Positions 31,867 to 45,887 of a DNA stretch of 64,000 nt are shown in pieces (positions within the stretch are counted from its first letter, which is position 1; every line of letters starts with the position of its first letter). Both the position numbers and the translations under genes were made by a program. Source of the DNA: Avibacterium sp. 21-586 (GTDB lineage Bacteria; Pseudomonadota; Gammaproteobacteria; Enterobacterales; Pasteurellaceae); the NCBI RefSeq assembly GCF_026226775.1, contig NZ_JAKKOD010000002.1, positions 72,501 to 136,500 on the forward strand, given 5' to 3'. The notes below the pieces were generated by a model, which did not search any database, was not told the origin of the DNA, and saw only the letters and a program-made list of their open reading frames with translations.

Positions 31867-32490
31867 TTATTTCTCCACTTGCTCTGGTTTCCAAGTTCTT
31901 AAGCCCCAAATTAAGAAGCCAATGATAAAGAACGCACTTGGTGCGAGTAGGAATAAGCCGTTTGCTTGATACCAACCACCATCTTGGATGGTTTGTAACA
32001 CGGTGATACCAAATACTTTTCCTGAACCAATTAATTCACGAAGGAAAGCAACGATAAGTAAAATAGCACCATAACCGATACCGTTACCTAGACCATCAAC
32101 GAAACTTGCCAATGGAGGCTCTTTCATTGCGAATGCTTCAGCTCGTCCCATTACAATACAGTTGGTAATAATCAAACCAACGAATACCGAAAGCTGTTTA
32201 GATAACTCATAAGCAAAAGCCTGCAACACCTGATCCACAAGGGTTACTAATGATGCAATGATCGCCATTTGCACGATAATACGGATACTGTTTGGAATAT
32301 AGTTACGGATACAAGAAATAAAGAAACTTGAAAATGCCGTTACTAAACTTACTGCGATTGCCATTACTACCGCAGTTTCTAATTTTGTCGTTACCGCAAG
32401 TGCTGAACAGATCCCCAAAATTTGCAATGCGATTGGGTTATTGTTCACGATTGGAGATAACAATAATTTTTTCATATTTGCATTAGCCAT
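31867..32490 (-). CDS. nqrD: Na+-NQR subunit D
   Basis: This 207-residue membrane subunit is homologous to NqrE. Six helices, ICSALAVT (Cys at about residue 28) and [14 protein letters not shown] carry the cysteines that with NqrE bind the intramembrane iron cluster. The start shares one base with the nqrC stop, so translation is coupled. Confidence 0.96.
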   Translation of the reverse strand: MANANMKKLLLSPIVNNNPIALQILGICSALAVTTKLETAVVMAIAVSLVTAFSSFFISCIRNYIPNSIRIIVQMAIIASLVTLVDQVLQAFAYELSKQLSVFVGLIITNCIVMGRAEAFAMKEPPLASFVDGLGNGIGYGAILLIVAFLRELIGSGKVFGITVLQTIQDGGWYQANGLFLLAPSAFFIIGFLIWGLRTWKPEQVEK

Positions 32491-33266
32491 TAGTTAGCCT
32501 CCGCTCTAAGTTTGTCTAAATACGGGCCAAAACCATCGCGATCAAACCAGTAGTTAAAAGAACCTTGTACCCCTTTCGTGGTTAATGTAGCGCCTGATAA
32601 ACCATCAATACCGTGTTCTTTATCTGCTGAAGCACCTTTACCAATTTTGATTGCGACTTGATTTTGTTCATTAAAAAGTTTTTTTCCTACAAAGTATTTC
32701 TGCCAGTTTGGATTAGCAATTTCCCCACCTAATCCAGCTGTTTCACCTTGTTCATAGTAGGTAATCCCTTTAATGGTATTCGCATCTGGCGCAACAGATA
32801 CAAAGCCATACATCACAGACCACAATCCTGTACCATAAATTGGCAACACGATTTGTGAAGTTTTGCCTTGTGCATCTTTCACTAAATAAACCTCAGCATA
32901 TTTCGCCCGCACTTTAATGCCAGCTTTATCTTCTTCAGGTTTAATTGCTACACTTTGTGCAGGATCTTTTACCGCAACACGCGCATCAAAGTTTTTGATG
33001 TCGCTCACATAATCACCCGTTGCAAGATCCACAATTTTCGGCTCAATGTTTTCTGCATAAAGGGCTTTGATTTCCGCACCTTTTGCTTTAGCTGGTAATA
33101 ATCCTGCCACACTGAGAATGTTTTTCTGTTTATCTAATAATTTTTGCTCATTTTGCGTCGGTTTCAAACCTACTGCCGCACTTGCTACGATAATTGAGCA
33201 AACTAAGCTGACCAAAACAACAACAAGGATTGTTCCGCCAACACTATCTTTATTAAACTTAGCCAT
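32490..33266 (-). CDS. nqrC: Na+-NQR subunit C
   Basis: This 258-residue subunit has one N-terminal membrane helix and a periplasmic domain. The FMN-attachment motif SGATLT is near residue 224 in [13 protein letters not shown], the target of ApbE. The chosen start, [12 protein letters not shown], has GGAGAGCGCGCA upstream and overlaps nqrB by 8 bases. The in-frame ATG at 33326 would add 20 non-conserved residues. Confidence 0.95.
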   Translation of the reverse strand: MAKFNKDSVGGTILVVVLVSLVCSIIVASAAVGLKPTQNEQKLLDKQKNILSVAGLLPAKAKGAEIKALYAENIEPKIVDLATGDYVSDIKNFDARVAVKDPAQSVAIKPEEDKAGIKVRAKYAEVYLVKDAQGKTSQIVLPIYGTGLWSVMYGFVSVAPDANTIKGITYYEQGETAGLGGEIANPNWQKYFVGKKLFNEQNQVAIKIGKGASADKEHGIDGLSGATLTTKGVQGSFNYWFDRDGFGPYLDKLRAEAN

Positions 33267-34497
33267 TGCGCGCTCTCCGACGTTTGATATTTGCTTGAAC
33301 AACCAGATAGTCAAAAATTGGGGCAAATAAGTTAGCTAATAAGATGGCTAACATCATTCCTTCTGGATAAGCTGGATTAACCACACGAATAATCACCGCC
33401 ATTGCACCAATTAATGCACCGTACCACCATTTACCTTTGTTTGTGAATGAGGCTGATACTGGGTCTGTTGCCATAAATAACATACCTAAAGCAAAACCAC
33501 CCAATACTAAGTGCCAATGCCAAGGCATTGAGAATAATGGGTTAGTGTCTGAACCAATCACATTGAATAGAGTAGAAGTGGCAATCATACCGATCATCAC
33601 ACCGGCGATAATACGCCAAGAAGCAATACGTGCAAAAACAATCACCGCCGCACCAATTAATAATGCAAGGGTAGAAACTTCACCGATTGAACCTGGAATA
33701 TTCCCTAAGAATGCGTCCATCCATTGAATTGGCTGACCTGTGGTAACTTGTTTTAATGCGCCTTGACCGCCCGTTGCCCATTGTGAAAGCGCTGTTGCGC
33801 CAGAGAAACCATCAGCCGCGATCCATACAGAATCCCCTGAGATTTGTGCTGGATAAGCAAAGAATAAAAACGCACGCCCTGCTAATGCTGGGTTCATAAA
33901 GTTTTTACCTACGCCACCAAATACCTCTTTCGCTACTACAACACCAAAGGTAGTCGCTAACGCCGCTTGCCATAATGGCAATGTTGGCGGAACGATAAGG
34001 GCTAATAAAATAGAGGTTACGAAGAAACCTTCGTTGATTTCGTGTTTACGCACTGTGGCAAATAACACTTCCCAGAAACCGCCCACAAGGAATACGGTTA
34101 AATAAATCGGTAGGAAGAAAATAGCACCTAATGCCATTTTGGCTAGCACACCTGCATCTTGTGAAACCAAACCTAGTGCGTTCGCTAAAGCAAAGTGCCA
34201 GTCATTTGCCACATTTTGTGCCAAGTTTTGTGCAAAATCGCCCACGTTTAATGCAAGAATAGATTGTGCGCCCACATTAAACATACCGTAGAACATTGCT
34301 GGAAATAATGCCAACCACACTAATACCATCATACGTTTAGAATCTAACGCATCACGGACGTGAGAAGCTTTCGCCGTTACCGTACCTGGTGTATATAAGA
34401 AAGTTGCTGTTGCTTCATAAAGCGCATACCACTTCTCATATTTACCACCCGGTAAAAAAGCAGGTTCCATTTTCTCTAAAAGATGTTTTAAACCCAT
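33259..34497 (-). CDS. nqrB: Na+-NQR subunit B
   Basis: This 412-residue membrane subunit has about ten helices, a covalent FMN and a riboflavin site. The covalent FMN motif [13 protein letters not shown] lies near residue 234, followed by helices with [10 protein letters not shown]. It is the largest membrane component and forms part of the Na+ path. It starts 2 bp after nqrA and overlaps nqrC. Confidence 0.96.
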   Translation of the reverse strand: MGLKHLLEKMEPAFLPGGKYEKWYALYEATATFLYTPGTVTAKASHVRDALDSKRMMVLVWLALFPAMFYGMFNVGAQSILALNVGDFAQNLAQNVANDWHFALANALGLVSQDAGVLAKMALGAIFFLPIYLTVFLVGGFWEVLFATVRKHEINEGFFVTSILLALIVPPTLPLWQAALATTFGVVVAKEVFGGVGKNFMNPALAGRAFLFFAYPAQISGDSVWIAADGFSGATALSQWATGGQGALKQVTTGQPIQWMDAFLGNIPGSIGEVSTLALLIGAAVIVFARIASWRIIAGVMIGMIATSTLFNVIGSDTNPLFSMPWHWHLVLGGFALGMLFMATDPVSASFTNKGKWWYGALIGAMAVIIRVVNPAYPEGMMLAILLANLFAPIFDYLVVQANIKRRRARNG

Positions 34498-34499
34498 TT

Positions 34500-36216
<1,717 letters not shown>

Positions 36217-36528
36217 CTATTGTCCAACACCTAAACAATTTGGTGATTTTGGAAACTGCTGTTCCAACGCTTGCCATTCATCTAAGGTATAAGTATGTAA
36301 CGCTAATGCGTGTATGCCATTTTTCAATTCTTCCCCCAATAACTTATACAACATTTGATGGCGCGCAACCTTTCTCACCCCATTAAATTCATCACTCACT
36401 AACACCACTTTAAAATGTGAATCCGCACCACGTCCAGAACTGTGCATATGGCTTTCATTTTCAATATGCAAAAAGTGCGGTGCAAATTTCTGCGAAATTT
36501 TTTGTTCTAAAATTTGTTGTACTGCCAT
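36217..36528 (-). CDS. bolA: BolA-family protein
   Basis: This 103-residue protein has a class II KH-like fold. Landmarks are HIENESHMHSSGRGADSHFKVVLVS and the conserved C-terminal His in HALALHTYT. BolA proteins pair with monothiol glutaredoxins in iron-sulfur handling. The start MAVQQILEQ follows AAGGAAAGGATT; an ATG 18 bases upstream is less likely. It is divergent from the yajG-type lipoprotein gene, an association also seen in enterobacteria. Confidence 0.93.
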   Translation of the reverse strand: MAVQQILEQKISQKFAPHFLHIENESHMHSSGRGADSHFKVVLVSDEFNGVRKVARHQMLYKLLGEELKNGIHALALHTYTLDEWQALEQQFPKSPNCLGVGQ

Positions 36529-36643
36529 AATCCTTTCCTTTTTCATAAACTAAATACAATGAAAACTTGCTTTTGCAAACACTATACATTCATAATAAAT
36601 GTTTGCAAGAATACCTTTATCTTTTTATTGCGAGGACATAACT

Positions 36644-37243
36644 ATGCTATTTGCCAGACGATCTATTCTCACTCTATTTTCAAGTGCCTTATTACTATCA
36701 GCTTGCCAAACTACTCCGCCAAACAACACCTTACGCTTTAGCCCTTCAAGTCCTGTTGTACAATTTAATACAACCAACCAAAAAGCCATACTAAATATCC
36801 TTACCCGTGATCTTCGTCAGCACAAAGCGATTTCCAGTTATGTTTATAATGGAAAAATTTTTAAATTAATGGCTCAACCTGAAGTGGCAGAACTTTTTGA
36901 TCAGGTTATCAAACAAGATCTCAATGCAAAAGGGTTTAAAATCGCACAAACTCCTGCACAATCAAATACCAATGTAATTTTAACTATCACCCATTTTTAT
37001 GCTGATGTAGATCAAGGTAATTTACGCTACAAAATCAGCGCGAATGTACAAATCAACGTTCAAGTGCAGGGGGCTAAAGGGCAATTTAGCAAAAATATTG
37101 GCTCAACTCAAAGCCAAGAGGGTGCATTCACAGCAAAAAATGAAAACATTCAAAATGTACTAGGCAAAACCTTTGAAGAAGTGGTGCAACGCATTTACCA
37201 AGATCAAGAAATTGCCAATGCAATCAACCGCTATGCAAACTAA
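36644..37243 (+). CDS. YajG-family lipoprotein
   Basis: This 199-residue protein begins MLFARRSILTLF, with a lipoprotein signal and lipobox LLSAC (Cys at about residue 21). The rest is a soluble alpha/beta domain ending KTFEEVVQRIYQDQEIANAI. It belongs to the YajG family of uncharacterised lipoproteins, whose E. coli member is next to bolA. GCGAGGACATAACT precedes the start; an ATG 45 bases upstream lacks a site. Function is unknown. Confidence 0.8.
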   Translation: MLFARRSILTLFSSALLLSACQTTPPNNTLRFSPSSPVVQFNTTNQKAILNILTRDLRQHKAISSYVYNGKIFKLMAQPEVAELFDQVIKQDLNAKGFKIAQTPAQSNTNVILTITHFYADVDQGNLRYKISANVQINVQVQGAKGQFSKNIGSTQSQEGAFTAKNENIQNVLGKTFEEVVQRIYQDQEIANAINRYAN

Positions 37244-37316
37244 TTTGCCTTAAATAAAATTAAAATATGGAATCTAACGCACAAATTTTGAAAAATCTGA
37301 TAAATTTCTCTTGATG

Positions 37317-37332
37317 CTGTATATAAATACAG
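37317..37332 (+). promoter_or_regulatory. LexA (SOS) box of recA
   Basis: CTGTATATAAATACAG is a perfect match to the CTGT-N8-ACAG SOS box, 47 bp before the recA ATG. It shows that recA is damage-inducible, as in other gammaproteobacteria. Confidence 0.93.
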
Positions 37333-37379
37333 TTATATTGTGCGGCAGTTTTAATAATGAATTTAAGAGGATAAGCAAA

Positions 37380-38489
37380 ATGGCTAAAGAAGATAAAGCA
37401 AAAAAAAGCGAGAAAGTGCAAATAACCACTCAAGAAGAAAAACAAAAAGCGCTTGCTGCAGCCTTGGGTCAAATTGAAAAACAATTTGGTAAAGGTTCAA
37501 TTATGAAATTAGGAGAAACCCAAGAATTAGATATTGAATCTATCTCTACTGGTTCGCTCGGTTTAGACATAGCCTTAGGTATCGGTGGTTTGCCAATGGG
37601 ACGTATTGTAGAAATTTACGGACCAGAATCCTCAGGAAAAACTACATTAACACTCTCTGTTATTGCACAAGCACAAAAATCAGGCAAAACTTGTGCTTTT
37701 ATTGATGCAGAACACGCCTTAGATCCCATTTATGCCGCAAAACTTGGTGTTGATGTAAAAGAATTGCTTGTTTCTCAGCCTGACAACGGTGAAGAAGCAT
37801 TAGAAATTTGTGATGCCTTAGTACGTTCAGGGGCAATTGAAGTAGTAATTGTGGACTCTGTAGCGGCACTTACGCCAAAAGCAGAAATTGAAGGGGATAT
37901 GGGCGATGCCCACGTTGGTTTACAAGCACGTTTAATGTCACAAGCCTTGCGTAAGCTCACTGGACAAATCAAAAACTCAAACTGTCTTGTTATATTCATC
38001 AACCAAATTCGTATGAAAATTGGTGTAATGTTTGGTAACCCAGAAACAACCACAGGTGGTAACGCATTGAAATTCTATTCTTCAGTGCGTTTAGATATTC
38101 GCCGTGTAGGTGCGGTGAAAAACGGCGATGAAATCATTGGTAACGAAACTCGCGTAAAAGTGGTGAAAAACAAAGTTGCGCCACCATTCCGTCAAGTTGA
38201 TTTCCAAATTCTTTACGGTGAAGGCATTTCACGTAATGGTGAGTTAATTGAATTGGGTGTAAAACATAAATTGGTTGATAAATCAGGTGCGTGGTTCTCT
38301 TATAACGGTGAAAAAATTGGTCAAGGCAAAGCCAATGCAATGAAATGGTTATCTGAACACCCAGAACAAGCCGAAGAATTAGAAAATAAATTACGCGAAG
38401 AACTTTTAGCGAATCCAGATAAATCACTGATTGCCGATATTGAAGCGGATCAAAATGAAGATATTGTAGAAATGGATTCTGAATTTTAA
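37380..38489 (+). CDS. recA: Recombinase RecA
   Basis: This 369-residue DNA strand-exchange protein and LexA coprotease has Walker A GPESSGKT (about residues 77-84), loop L2 with [20 protein letters not shown], and an acidic C-terminal tail. The start at [13 protein letters not shown] has AAGAGGATAAGCAAA. An in-frame ATG at 37311 would span the LexA box and is rejected. The N terminus is longer and more basic than in E. coli. It is followed by a paired uptake-sequence terminator, then recX. Confidence 0.98.
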   Translation: MAKEDKAKKSEKVQITTQEEKQKALAAALGQIEKQFGKGSIMKLGETQELDIESISTGSLGLDIALGIGGLPMGRIVEIYGPESSGKTTLTLSVIAQAQKSGKTCAFIDAEHALDPIYAAKLGVDVKELLVSQPDNGEEALEICDALVRSGAIEVVIVDSVAALTPKAEIEGDMGDAHVGLQARLMSQALRKLTGQIKNSNCLVIFINQIRMKIGVMFGNPETTTGGNALKFYSSVRLDIRRVGAVKNGDEIIGNETRVKVVKNKVAPPFRQVDFQILYGEGISRNGELIELGVKHKLVDKSGAWFSYNGEKIGQGKANAMKWLSEHPEQAEELENKLREELLANPDKSLIADIEADQNEDIVEMDSEF

Positions 38490-38511
38490 TCCCTTTGATT
38501 AAATCATCTTC

Positions 38512-38544
38512 AAAAAAGTGCGGTAATTTTTGACCGCACTTTTT
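38512..38544 (+). terminator. Inverted uptake-sequence terminator after recA
   Basis: AAAAAAGTGCGGT and ACCGCACTTTTT flank an 8-base loop, forming a 12-bp stem with a T-run. It contains two perfect uptake cores. It probably makes recX expression depend on read-through, as known for recA-recX in E. coli. Confidence 0.85.
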
Positions 38545-38575
38545 CTAACAGCAATTTAGGAATCAATGAGAAAAA

Positions 38576-39034
38576 ATGGCATCATTGGCATTAAATTATG
38601 TGGTGAACTTGCTCTCCCGCCGTGAATATAGTGAATATGAATTGCGTTGCAAAATGCAAGAAAAGGCCTTCACAGAAGCCGAAATTGAACAAGCTTTAGC
38701 GCTTTGTCAGGAAAAAAATTGGCAAAGTGATCGCCGTTTTACAGAAAACTATTTACATTACCGATCGCAAAAAGGCTATGGACTTAATCGAATTAAACAA
38801 GAGCTTTTTCAACTCAAAGGCATTCCTTCAGAGATCTTAGAAGATGTATTAGCAGAAATGGACATTGATTGGTTTGAGATTGCTCATTCCGTGTTACGTA
38901 AAAAATTCCCCCATTATGCACAAGAGCAAGATTTCAAAATGAAACAAAAAATCTGGCGCTATATGCTTTCACACGGCTTTCAAAGTGAAGAATTTGCCGA
39001 TTTAGTCGGATCGGGCGAAAACGAGTTTTATTAA
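38576..39034 (+). CDS. recX: RecA regulator RecX
   Basis: This 152-residue helical-repeat protein limits RecA filaments. Signatures are LLSRREYSEYELRCKM near the N terminus, NWQSDRRFTENYLHYRSQKGYGLNRIKQEL and the C-terminal MLSHGFQSEEF. It lies 86 bp after recA on the same strand. Confidence 0.94.
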   Translation: MASLALNYVVNLLSRREYSEYELRCKMQEKAFTEAEIEQALALCQEKNWQSDRRFTENYLHYRSQKGYGLNRIKQELFQLKGIPSEILEDVLAEMDIDWFEIAHSVLRKKFPHYAQEQDFKMKQKIWRYMLSHGFQSEEFADLVGSGENEFY

Positions 39035-39197
39035 GACACAGCATTTACTACCCCATTCTTTATCTATACTTTAGATATGCTTTGCAAGGCTTTCCACAAA
39101 ATATTGGCACAAATAGCCCTTTCTTCTTTGAGTGAACCCTACTCAATGATAAACTAACGCCAATTTTTTTCTTAAATTATTAATATAGGAAACAACA

Positions 39198-40913
39198 ATG
39201 CGAGCGAGTCGATATTTATTTGCTACTTTAAAAGAAACCCCAAATGATGCACAGGTGGTGAGCCATCAATTAATGTTACGTGCTGGAATGGTGCGTCCTT
39301 TAGCGTCAGGGCTTTATAACTGGTTGCCAACCGGCTTACGCGTACTTAAAAAAGTGGAAAATATTGTGCGTGAAGAAATGAATAAAAGCGGTGCGATTGA
39401 AGTGGAAATGCCTGTTGTGCAACCAGCTGAATTATGGCAGGAATCACAACGCTGGGAACAATACGGCCCAGAATTATTACGCTTTCAAGATCGTGGACAA
39501 CGTGATTTTGTGCTTGGCCCAACACACGAAGAAGTGATTACCGATTTAGTTCGCCGTGAAGTGAGTTCTTATAAGCAACTTCCACTCAATTTATACCAAA
39601 TTCAAACAAAATTCCGTGATGAAGTGCGTCCACGTTTTGGGGTAATGCGTGGTCGTGAATTTTTAATGAAAGATGCTTACTCTTTCCACACCACAAAAGA
39701 AAGCTTGCAAGAAACTTATGACATAATGTATCAAACCTACAGCAATATTTTCACTCGTCTAGGTTTAGATTTCCGTGCTGTGCAGGCGGATACTGGCTCT
39801 ATCGGCGGCAGTGCATCACACGAATTCCAAGTGTTAGCACAAAGTGGCGAAGATGATATTGTGTTCTCCACAGAATCTGATTTTGCGGCGAATATTGAAC
39901 TCGCCGAAGCGGTGGCACAAGGCGAACGTAGTGCGCCAACTCAGTCAATGGAATTAGTGGATACACCAAATGCTAAAACCATTAATGAGTTGGTGGAGCA
40001 ATTCAATATACCAGTAGAAAAAACCGTAAAAACCTTGATTGTAAAAGGCGCAAATGAAGAGCAACCACTAATTGCGTTAATTATTCGTGGCGATCACAAT
40101 TTGAATGAAATCAAAGCACAAAAATTAGCGCAAGTGGCAGAACCGCTTGAATTTGCAGATGAAGCAGAAATCAAAGCAAAAATCGGTGCCGGTGTTGGCT
40201 CTCTTGGACCTGTTAATTTGCCGATTCCAGCCATTATTGATCGTAGCGTAGCATTAATGAGTGATTTTTCAGCAGGCGCAAACGTTGATGGAAAACATTA
40301 TTTCAATATCAACTGGGAACGTGATGTCCCAATGCCAGAAATCGCGGATTTACGCAACGTGGTAGAAGGTGATCCAAGCCCTGACGGCAAAGGTTCATTG
40401 TTAATCAAACGGGGTATTGAAGTGGGACATATTTTCCAACTTGGTACAAAATATTCTGAAGCGATGAAAGCGACTGTACAAGGTGAAGATGGACGCCCAC
40501 AAACAATGATTATGGGTTGTTATGGTATCGGAGTGAGCCGTGTGGTTGCGGCAGCAATTGAACAAAGCCACGATGAACGTGGGATTATCTGGCCAACCGA
40601 TGCGATTGCACCATTTACTGTAGCAATCGTACCGATGAATATGCACAAATCTGAAACCGTGCAAGAATTTGCCGAAAATTTATACCGCACTTTAAGCGCT
40701 GAAGGAATTGAGGTGATTTTTGATGATCGCAAAGAGCGCCCAGGAGTAATGTTTGCGGATATGGAACTTATTGGTGTGCCACATATGTTGGTTATTGGTG
40801 AGAAAAACTTACAAAATGGTGAAATTGAATATAAAAATCGCCGAACAGGTGAAAAACAGATGATCGCCAAAGATCAGTTACTAGCATTTATTAAACAACA
40901 GATAAAACGCTAA
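39198..40913 (+). CDS. proS: Prolyl-tRNA synthetase
   Basis: This 571-residue class II synthetase is of bacterial type. The catalytic core (residues 1-200 and 385-470) has [20 protein letters not shown] and [17 protein letters not shown]. Between them lies an editing domain (about 225-385, YbaK-like), and a C-terminal anticodon-binding domain follows (about 470-571). Length matches E. coli ProS (572). The start has ATAGGAAACAAC. Confidence 0.98.
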   Translation: MRASRYLFATLKETPNDAQVVSHQLMLRAGMVRPLASGLYNWLPTGLRVLKKVENIVREEMNKSGAIEVEMPVVQPAELWQESQRWEQYGPELLRFQDRGQRDFVLGPTHEEVITDLVRREVSSYKQLPLNLYQIQTKFRDEVRPRFGVMRGREFLMKDAYSFHTTKESLQETYDIMYQTYSNIFTRLGLDFRAVQADTGSIGGSASHEFQVLAQSGEDDIVFSTESDFAANIELAEAVAQGERSAPTQSMELVDTPNAKTINELVEQFNIPVEKTVKTLIVKGANEEQPLIALIIRGDHNLNEIKAQKLAQVAEPLEFADEAEIKAKIGAGVGSLGPVNLPIPAIIDRSVALMSDFSAGANVDGKHYFNINWERDVPMPEIADLRNVVEGDPSPDGKGSLLIKRGIEVGHIFQLGTKYSEAMKATVQGEDGRPQTMIMGCYGIGVSRVVAAAIEQSHDERGIIWPTDAIAPFTVAIVPMNMHKSETVQEFAENLYRTLSAEGIEVIFDDRKERPGVMFADMELIGVPHMLVIGEKNLQNGEIEYKNRRTGEKQMIAKDQLLAFIKQQIKR

Positions 40914-40937
40914 TATCACGATTAAAATATACAAATA

Positions 40938-40975
40938 AAAAATCCCCCTAACACATTAGATCTTAGGGGGATTTT
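40938..40975. terminator. Terminator between proS and the esterase gene
   Basis: AAAAATCCCCCTAA / TTAGGGGGATTTT is a strong GC-cored stem with an 11-base loop between convergent genes. T-runs on both sides make it bidirectional. Confidence 0.9.
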
Positions 40976-40996
40976 ATTATCAATAAACCAAAATAT

Positions 40997-41821
40997 CTAT
41001 TTATTAAGTAGAGCAAAATGTAAGAATTCTACAAAATGATCTGCCCAGTGGATTTCGTGATGAATTTCGTTTGCCATAATGCGTAAGCGAATATGATCGA
41101 GTGGATGTCCTGTTCGTAACAAAGCCTGATAATAACGCAGGGTACAATCAATATAAGCTTGATTCATATTAGAAATAAATTGTGAATCCATTTCATCGCC
41201 TTCATTGGTTCCAACTTGAATAAACACACGGCTTTTCGGTTGCAAAGAGTGATGATGAATAAAGTGTATAAAGGCCGATTCACTAAACCAAGAAGCAAGG
41301 GAAAATACACCTAAATGACCAAAAATATGCGGATAGGCCGCTCCCATATAAGCGGTAATAATGCCACCCATTGAACTACCTACAAGTAGGGTATTTTCTG
41401 CACTTGGCAAAGTGCGGTAAGTTTTATCAATAAATGTTTTAACCTCATTAACAACCCATTGTGCATATTCTGCACCACGCCCACCAACATTGCGCACTTC
41501 ATCGTTATTGCCCACATCCGTTCGCCACGGAGCATATTCGTTCAAACGTTCTTGCCCTGCATTATCAATGCCAACAATGATGAGTTTTGGTAAATATTGA
41601 TAATTTTTAATGGTTGGAATTATTTTCCACGAATGGCCTGAATAGGATTCTTTGCTATAAAACACATTTTGCCCATCATGCATATAAAGCACGGGATAAT
41701 GTTGCCAAGGTTCGTTATGATAATCTTTCGGCAACAACACGCGCACACGGCGATGATGATGGTAATAAGGTACATAAATAAAATGCTCTTGCATTTCGAG
41801 ATAAAGATTAAAAACGTTCAT
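40997..41821 (-). CDS. Alpha/beta-hydrolase esterase (EsteraseD/YbbA-like)
   Basis: This 274-residue protein has the oxyanion segment YMHDGQNVFY, the nucleophile elbow LVGSSMGG (Ser near residue 151) and a C-terminal HHEIHWADHF that supplies the catalytic His. It belongs to the esterase D-like family that includes siderophore esterases and carbohydrate esterases; the substrate is unknown. The start MNVFNLYLE is preferred to an ATG 30 bases upstream, though neither has a strong ribosome site. It is downstream of gpt, separated by a hairpin. Confidence 0.75.
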   Translation of the reverse strand: MNVFNLYLEMQEHFIYVPYYHHHRRVRVLLPKDYHNEPWQHYPVLYMHDGQNVFYSKESYSGHSWKIIPTIKNYQYLPKLIIVGIDNAGQERLNEYAPWRTDVGNNDEVRNVGGRGAEYAQWVVNEVKTFIDKTYRTLPSAENTLLVGSSMGGIITAYMGAAYPHIFGHLGVFSLASWFSESAFIHFIHHHSLQPKSRVFIQVGTNEGDEMDSQFISNMNQAYIDCTLRYYQALLRTGHPLDHIRLRIMANEIHHEIHWADHFVEFLHFALLNK

Positions 41822-41837
41822 TGTTTTGATTTCTATA

Positions 41838-41864
41838 AAAAACGCTGGCAAGTCCAGCGTTTAT
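41838..41864 (-). terminator. gpt terminator or attenuator
   Basis: AAACGCTGG / CCAGCGTTT is a 9-bp stem with a 5-base loop, immediately after gpt and 17 bp before the esterase ATG. On the minus strand it is followed by T-rich sequence. Read-through would be needed for the esterase gene unless a promoter is embedded. Confidence 0.75.
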
Positions 41865-41869
41865 CGCAA

Positions 41870-42334
41870 CTATTTTCTCGCCAATGGTGGGACGAAAGTA
41901 ATACCCATATCCCAAGGCTGTTCAATCCAAGTATTTTGTGGAATATCAATCACATAATCATCCACTAAGTCTGCACCTGCTGGTTTTGCAAAAACCGTCA
42001 CAAAACGCGCATTTGGATAAAGCTCACGAATAGCGCGCGCAGTGTTACCAGTATCGACTAAATCATCTACCACAATAAAACCTTCACCGCCATTAGGCAC
42101 TTGGGCTGCGTGTAGAACATTTAATTCACCTTGCTGATTATGGTCATAGCTTGCGATACATACTGTTTCAACATGGCGAATACTCAACTCACGCGCTAAT
42201 ACCGCCGCTGGAAACAATCCCCCACGACTCACCGCAATAATGCCTTTCCATTGTGATGCCGGTAATAAAGATTCAGATAATTTGCGTGCGTGCATATGGA
42301 ACATATCCCAAGTCACAACATATTTTTCACTCAT
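41870..42334 (-). CDS. gpt: Xanthine-guanine phosphoribosyltransferase
   Basis: This 154-residue purine-salvage enzyme carries the PRPP motif [15 protein letters not shown] (about residues 85-99) and [16 protein letters not shown]. Length equals E. coli Gpt (152). It starts [10 protein letters not shown] after AAGGTGAGTT. Divergent from pepD. Confidence 0.96.
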   Translation of the reverse strand: MSEKYVVTWDMFHMHARKLSESLLPASQWKGIIAVSRGGLFPAAVLARELSIRHVETVCIASYDHNQQGELNVLHAAQVPNGGEGFIVVDDLVDTGNTARAIRELYPNARFVTVFAKPAGADLVDDYVIDIPQNTWIEQPWDMGITFVPPLARK

Positions 42335-42455
42335 AACTCACCTTAACTAAGAAAGAGAGCGGAAACCGCCCAATAAATAAAATTAGGTTAGGATAACGTG
42401 AAACCGCTTTTTATGCTATTATTTTGCTAATTTTTTTTCATTTGAGGAAAAAACG

Positions 42456-43910
42456 ATGTCTGAAATCCAACAACTTCAACCTACCTTACTATGGAAATGG
42501 TTCGATCAGATCTGTTCCATTCCACATCCTTCTTATCATGAAGAAGAATTAGCTAATTTCATCGTAAACTGGGCAAAAGAAAAACAATTTTTTGTCGAAC
42601 GTGATGAAGTTGGCAATATTTTAATTCGTAAGCCTGCAAGCTCTGGTATGGAAAATCGCCCTACTGTGGTACTGCAAGCTCATCTTGATATGGTGCCACA
42701 AGCCAACGAAGACACCAAACACGATTTCCCAAAAGACCCTATTCAACCTTATATCGAAGGCGAATGGGTCACTGCAAAAGGTACAACCTTAGGGGCGGAT
42801 AACGGGATTGGCCTTGCTTCTGCCCTTGCCGCATTAGAAGAGGAAAACCTTGCTCACCCAGAGTTAGAAGTCTTGCTCACAATGACCGAAGAGCAAGGAA
42901 TGGAAGGGGCAATTGGTTTACGTCCAAACTGGTTGAAAAGCCAAATTATGATCAACACAGATACGGAAGAAAACGGCGAAATTTATATTGGCTGTGCAGG
43001 TGGGGTAAATGCAGATCTAAGTGTTCCTGTGCAAAAAACAGCCAACCCTTATGTGCATAGTTATGAGTTAGTATTAAAAGGCTTGCGTGGTGGGCATTCT
43101 GGCGTGGATATTCACACAGGACGCGTTAATGCAGTGAAAGTGCTGGTTCGTTTTCTTGCGCATCTCAAACAAGATCACCCACAAATTAATTTTGCCATTA
43201 ACCAAATTAAGGGTGGATCAGTACGCAATGCCATTCCGCGTGAAGCCTTTGTAACCCTATGCTTTGATGGCGATCTTGCCCCATTACAAAGTGCGGTGGA
43301 AAAGTTTGAAATTTTATTAAAAACCGAATTAGCCATTGCCGAACCAAATCTTAGCTTGTTTTTACAAGCTGTTGAAAAGCCAACACATATATTTGATAAT
43401 GATTCACAAAACAATATTATCAACCTGTTTAATGTACTACCAAACGGTGTTATTCGCTACAGTGATGTAGTAGAAAACGTGGTGGAAAGCTCACTCAGTT
43501 TAGGCGTGCTAAAAACCTCAGACAACCAAGTAAACGCCACAATTTTAATTCGTTCATTAATTGAAAGCGGTAAATATTATGTGCAAGAAATGCTGAAATC
43601 TTTAACCACCCTTTGCAATGCAAAGGTTGAGTTTTCTGGCGATTATCCAGGTTGGGAACCTCAACCAGATAGCAATATTTTAGCTTTAACCAGCCAAATT
43701 TATGCGGATATTTTAGGTCATCAGCCTGAAATAAAAGTGATTCACGCAGGATTAGAATGTGGCTTGCTGAAAAAAATCTACCCTAATTTAGACGTAGTTT
43801 CTATCGGCCCAACCATTATTAATGCCCATTCTCCTGATGAAAAAGTGCATATCCCCGCCGTACAAACCTACTGGCAATTACTCACCAGAATTTTAGCTGA
43901 AGTGAAGTAA
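42456..43910 (+). CDS. pepD: Aminoacyl-histidine dipeptidase (peptidase D)
   Basis: This 484-residue M20-family metallopeptidase is close to E. coli PepD (485). Metal and catalytic landmarks are [10 protein letters not shown] (His), [11 protein letters not shown] (Asp), [13 protein letters not shown] (catalytic Glu) and [18 protein letters not shown], with a late HAGLECG. It cleaves Xaa-His dipeptides such as carnosine. Start after TTGAGGAAAAAACG. Confidence 0.96.
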   Translation: MSEIQQLQPTLLWKWFDQICSIPHPSYHEEELANFIVNWAKEKQFFVERDEVGNILIRKPASSGMENRPTVVLQAHLDMVPQANEDTKHDFPKDPIQPYIEGEWVTAKGTTLGADNGIGLASALAALEEENLAHPELEVLLTMTEEQGMEGAIGLRPNWLKSQIMINTDTEENGEIYIGCAGGVNADLSVPVQKTANPYVHSYELVLKGLRGGHSGVDIHTGRVNAVKVLVRFLAHLKQDHPQINFAINQIKGGSVRNAIPREAFVTLCFDGDLAPLQSAVEKFEILLKTELAIAEPNLSLFLQAVEKPTHIFDNDSQNNIINLFNVLPNGVIRYSDVVENVVESSLSLGVLKTSDNQVNATILIRSLIESGKYYVQEMLKSLTTLCNAKVEFSGDYPGWEPQPDSNILALTSQIYADILGHQPEIKVIHAGLECGLLKKIYPNLDVVSIGPTIINAHSPDEKVHIPAVQTYWQLLTRILAEVK

Positions 43911-43923
43911 TTCATTAAAACAT

Positions 43924-43967
43924 AAGTGCGGTGGAAAATTTGGATATTTTTCACCGCAGTTTTTATG
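43924..43967 (+). terminator. Degenerate inverted uptake pair after pepD
   Basis: AAGTGCGGTGGAAAA faces TTTTTCACCGCAGTTTT. The left arm has a perfect uptake core, the right has one mismatch (CAGT for CACT). The stem and T-run still look able to terminate pepD. Confidence 0.6.
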
Positions 43968-43975
43968 TAAATTAG

Positions 43976-44002
43976 AAAAAACCACCCAAAGGTGGTTTTT
44001 TT
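43976..44002. terminator. Bidirectional terminator between pepD and atpC
   Basis: AAAAACCACC / GGTGGTTTTTTT, with a CAAA loop, lies between convergent genes 28 bp past the atpC stop. A strong candidate for the end of the atp operon. Confidence 0.88.
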
Positions 44003-44029
44003 AAATACAGTAAAGAAAGTGCAGTTAAA

Positions 44030-44458
44030 TTAGCGTTTATTTTTGACTAATTTTTCTGTTAGTTCGTAAGCGCGTAGTTTGGCAAGCTCTTTAGAGAGTT
44101 TCGCTGCGAGCATTTCGTAGTTTGCATCTTTTGCATTTGCTACGATATTTTCTTCTGCACGGCGTTTCGCTTCTAAAATACGATCGCCATCAAGCTCTTT
44201 ACCACGGATAGCGACATCCGCTAGGACGGTAACGACATTTGGTTGAACTTCTAAAAAACCACCTGAAACATAGATAACTTCTTCATTGCCATTTTCTAAG
44301 GTCAATTTGACGATACCCGGTTTGATTGCCGTTAATAATGGGGTGTGACCTGGTAAGATACCAAGCTCCCCTTCAATCCCTGTGGCTTGAATGCTTTTTA
44401 CTTGACCGGTAAAAATGCTTTCTTCTGCACTTACAACCGTTAAATTTAATGTTGCCAT
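44030..44458 (-). CDS. atpC: ATP synthase F1 epsilon subunit
   Basis: This 142-residue subunit has an N-terminal beta-sandwich (about 1-85, with [19 protein letters not shown]) and a C-terminal helical hairpin that can inhibit ATP hydrolysis. It is the last gene of the atp operon, 39 bp after atpD. Length is normal. Confidence 0.96.
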   Translation of the reverse strand: MATLNLTVVSAEESIFTGQVKSIQATGIEGELGILPGHTPLLTAIKPGIVKLTLENGNEEVIYVSGGFLEVQPNVVTVLADVAIRGKELDGDRILEAKRRAEENIVANAKDANYEMLAAKLSKELAKLRAYELTEKLVKNKR

Positions 44459-44497
44459 TGTGATTCTCCTTCAAGTGTTTAATCAGGCTTGAAGTGA

Positions 44498-45883
<1,386 letters not shown>

Positions 45884-45887
45884 TTAC

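Noticed and set aside
37311-37379. N-terminal extension of recA
   Set aside because: It would translate through the LexA box and promoter; the ATG at 37380 has the ribosome site and aligns with RecA.
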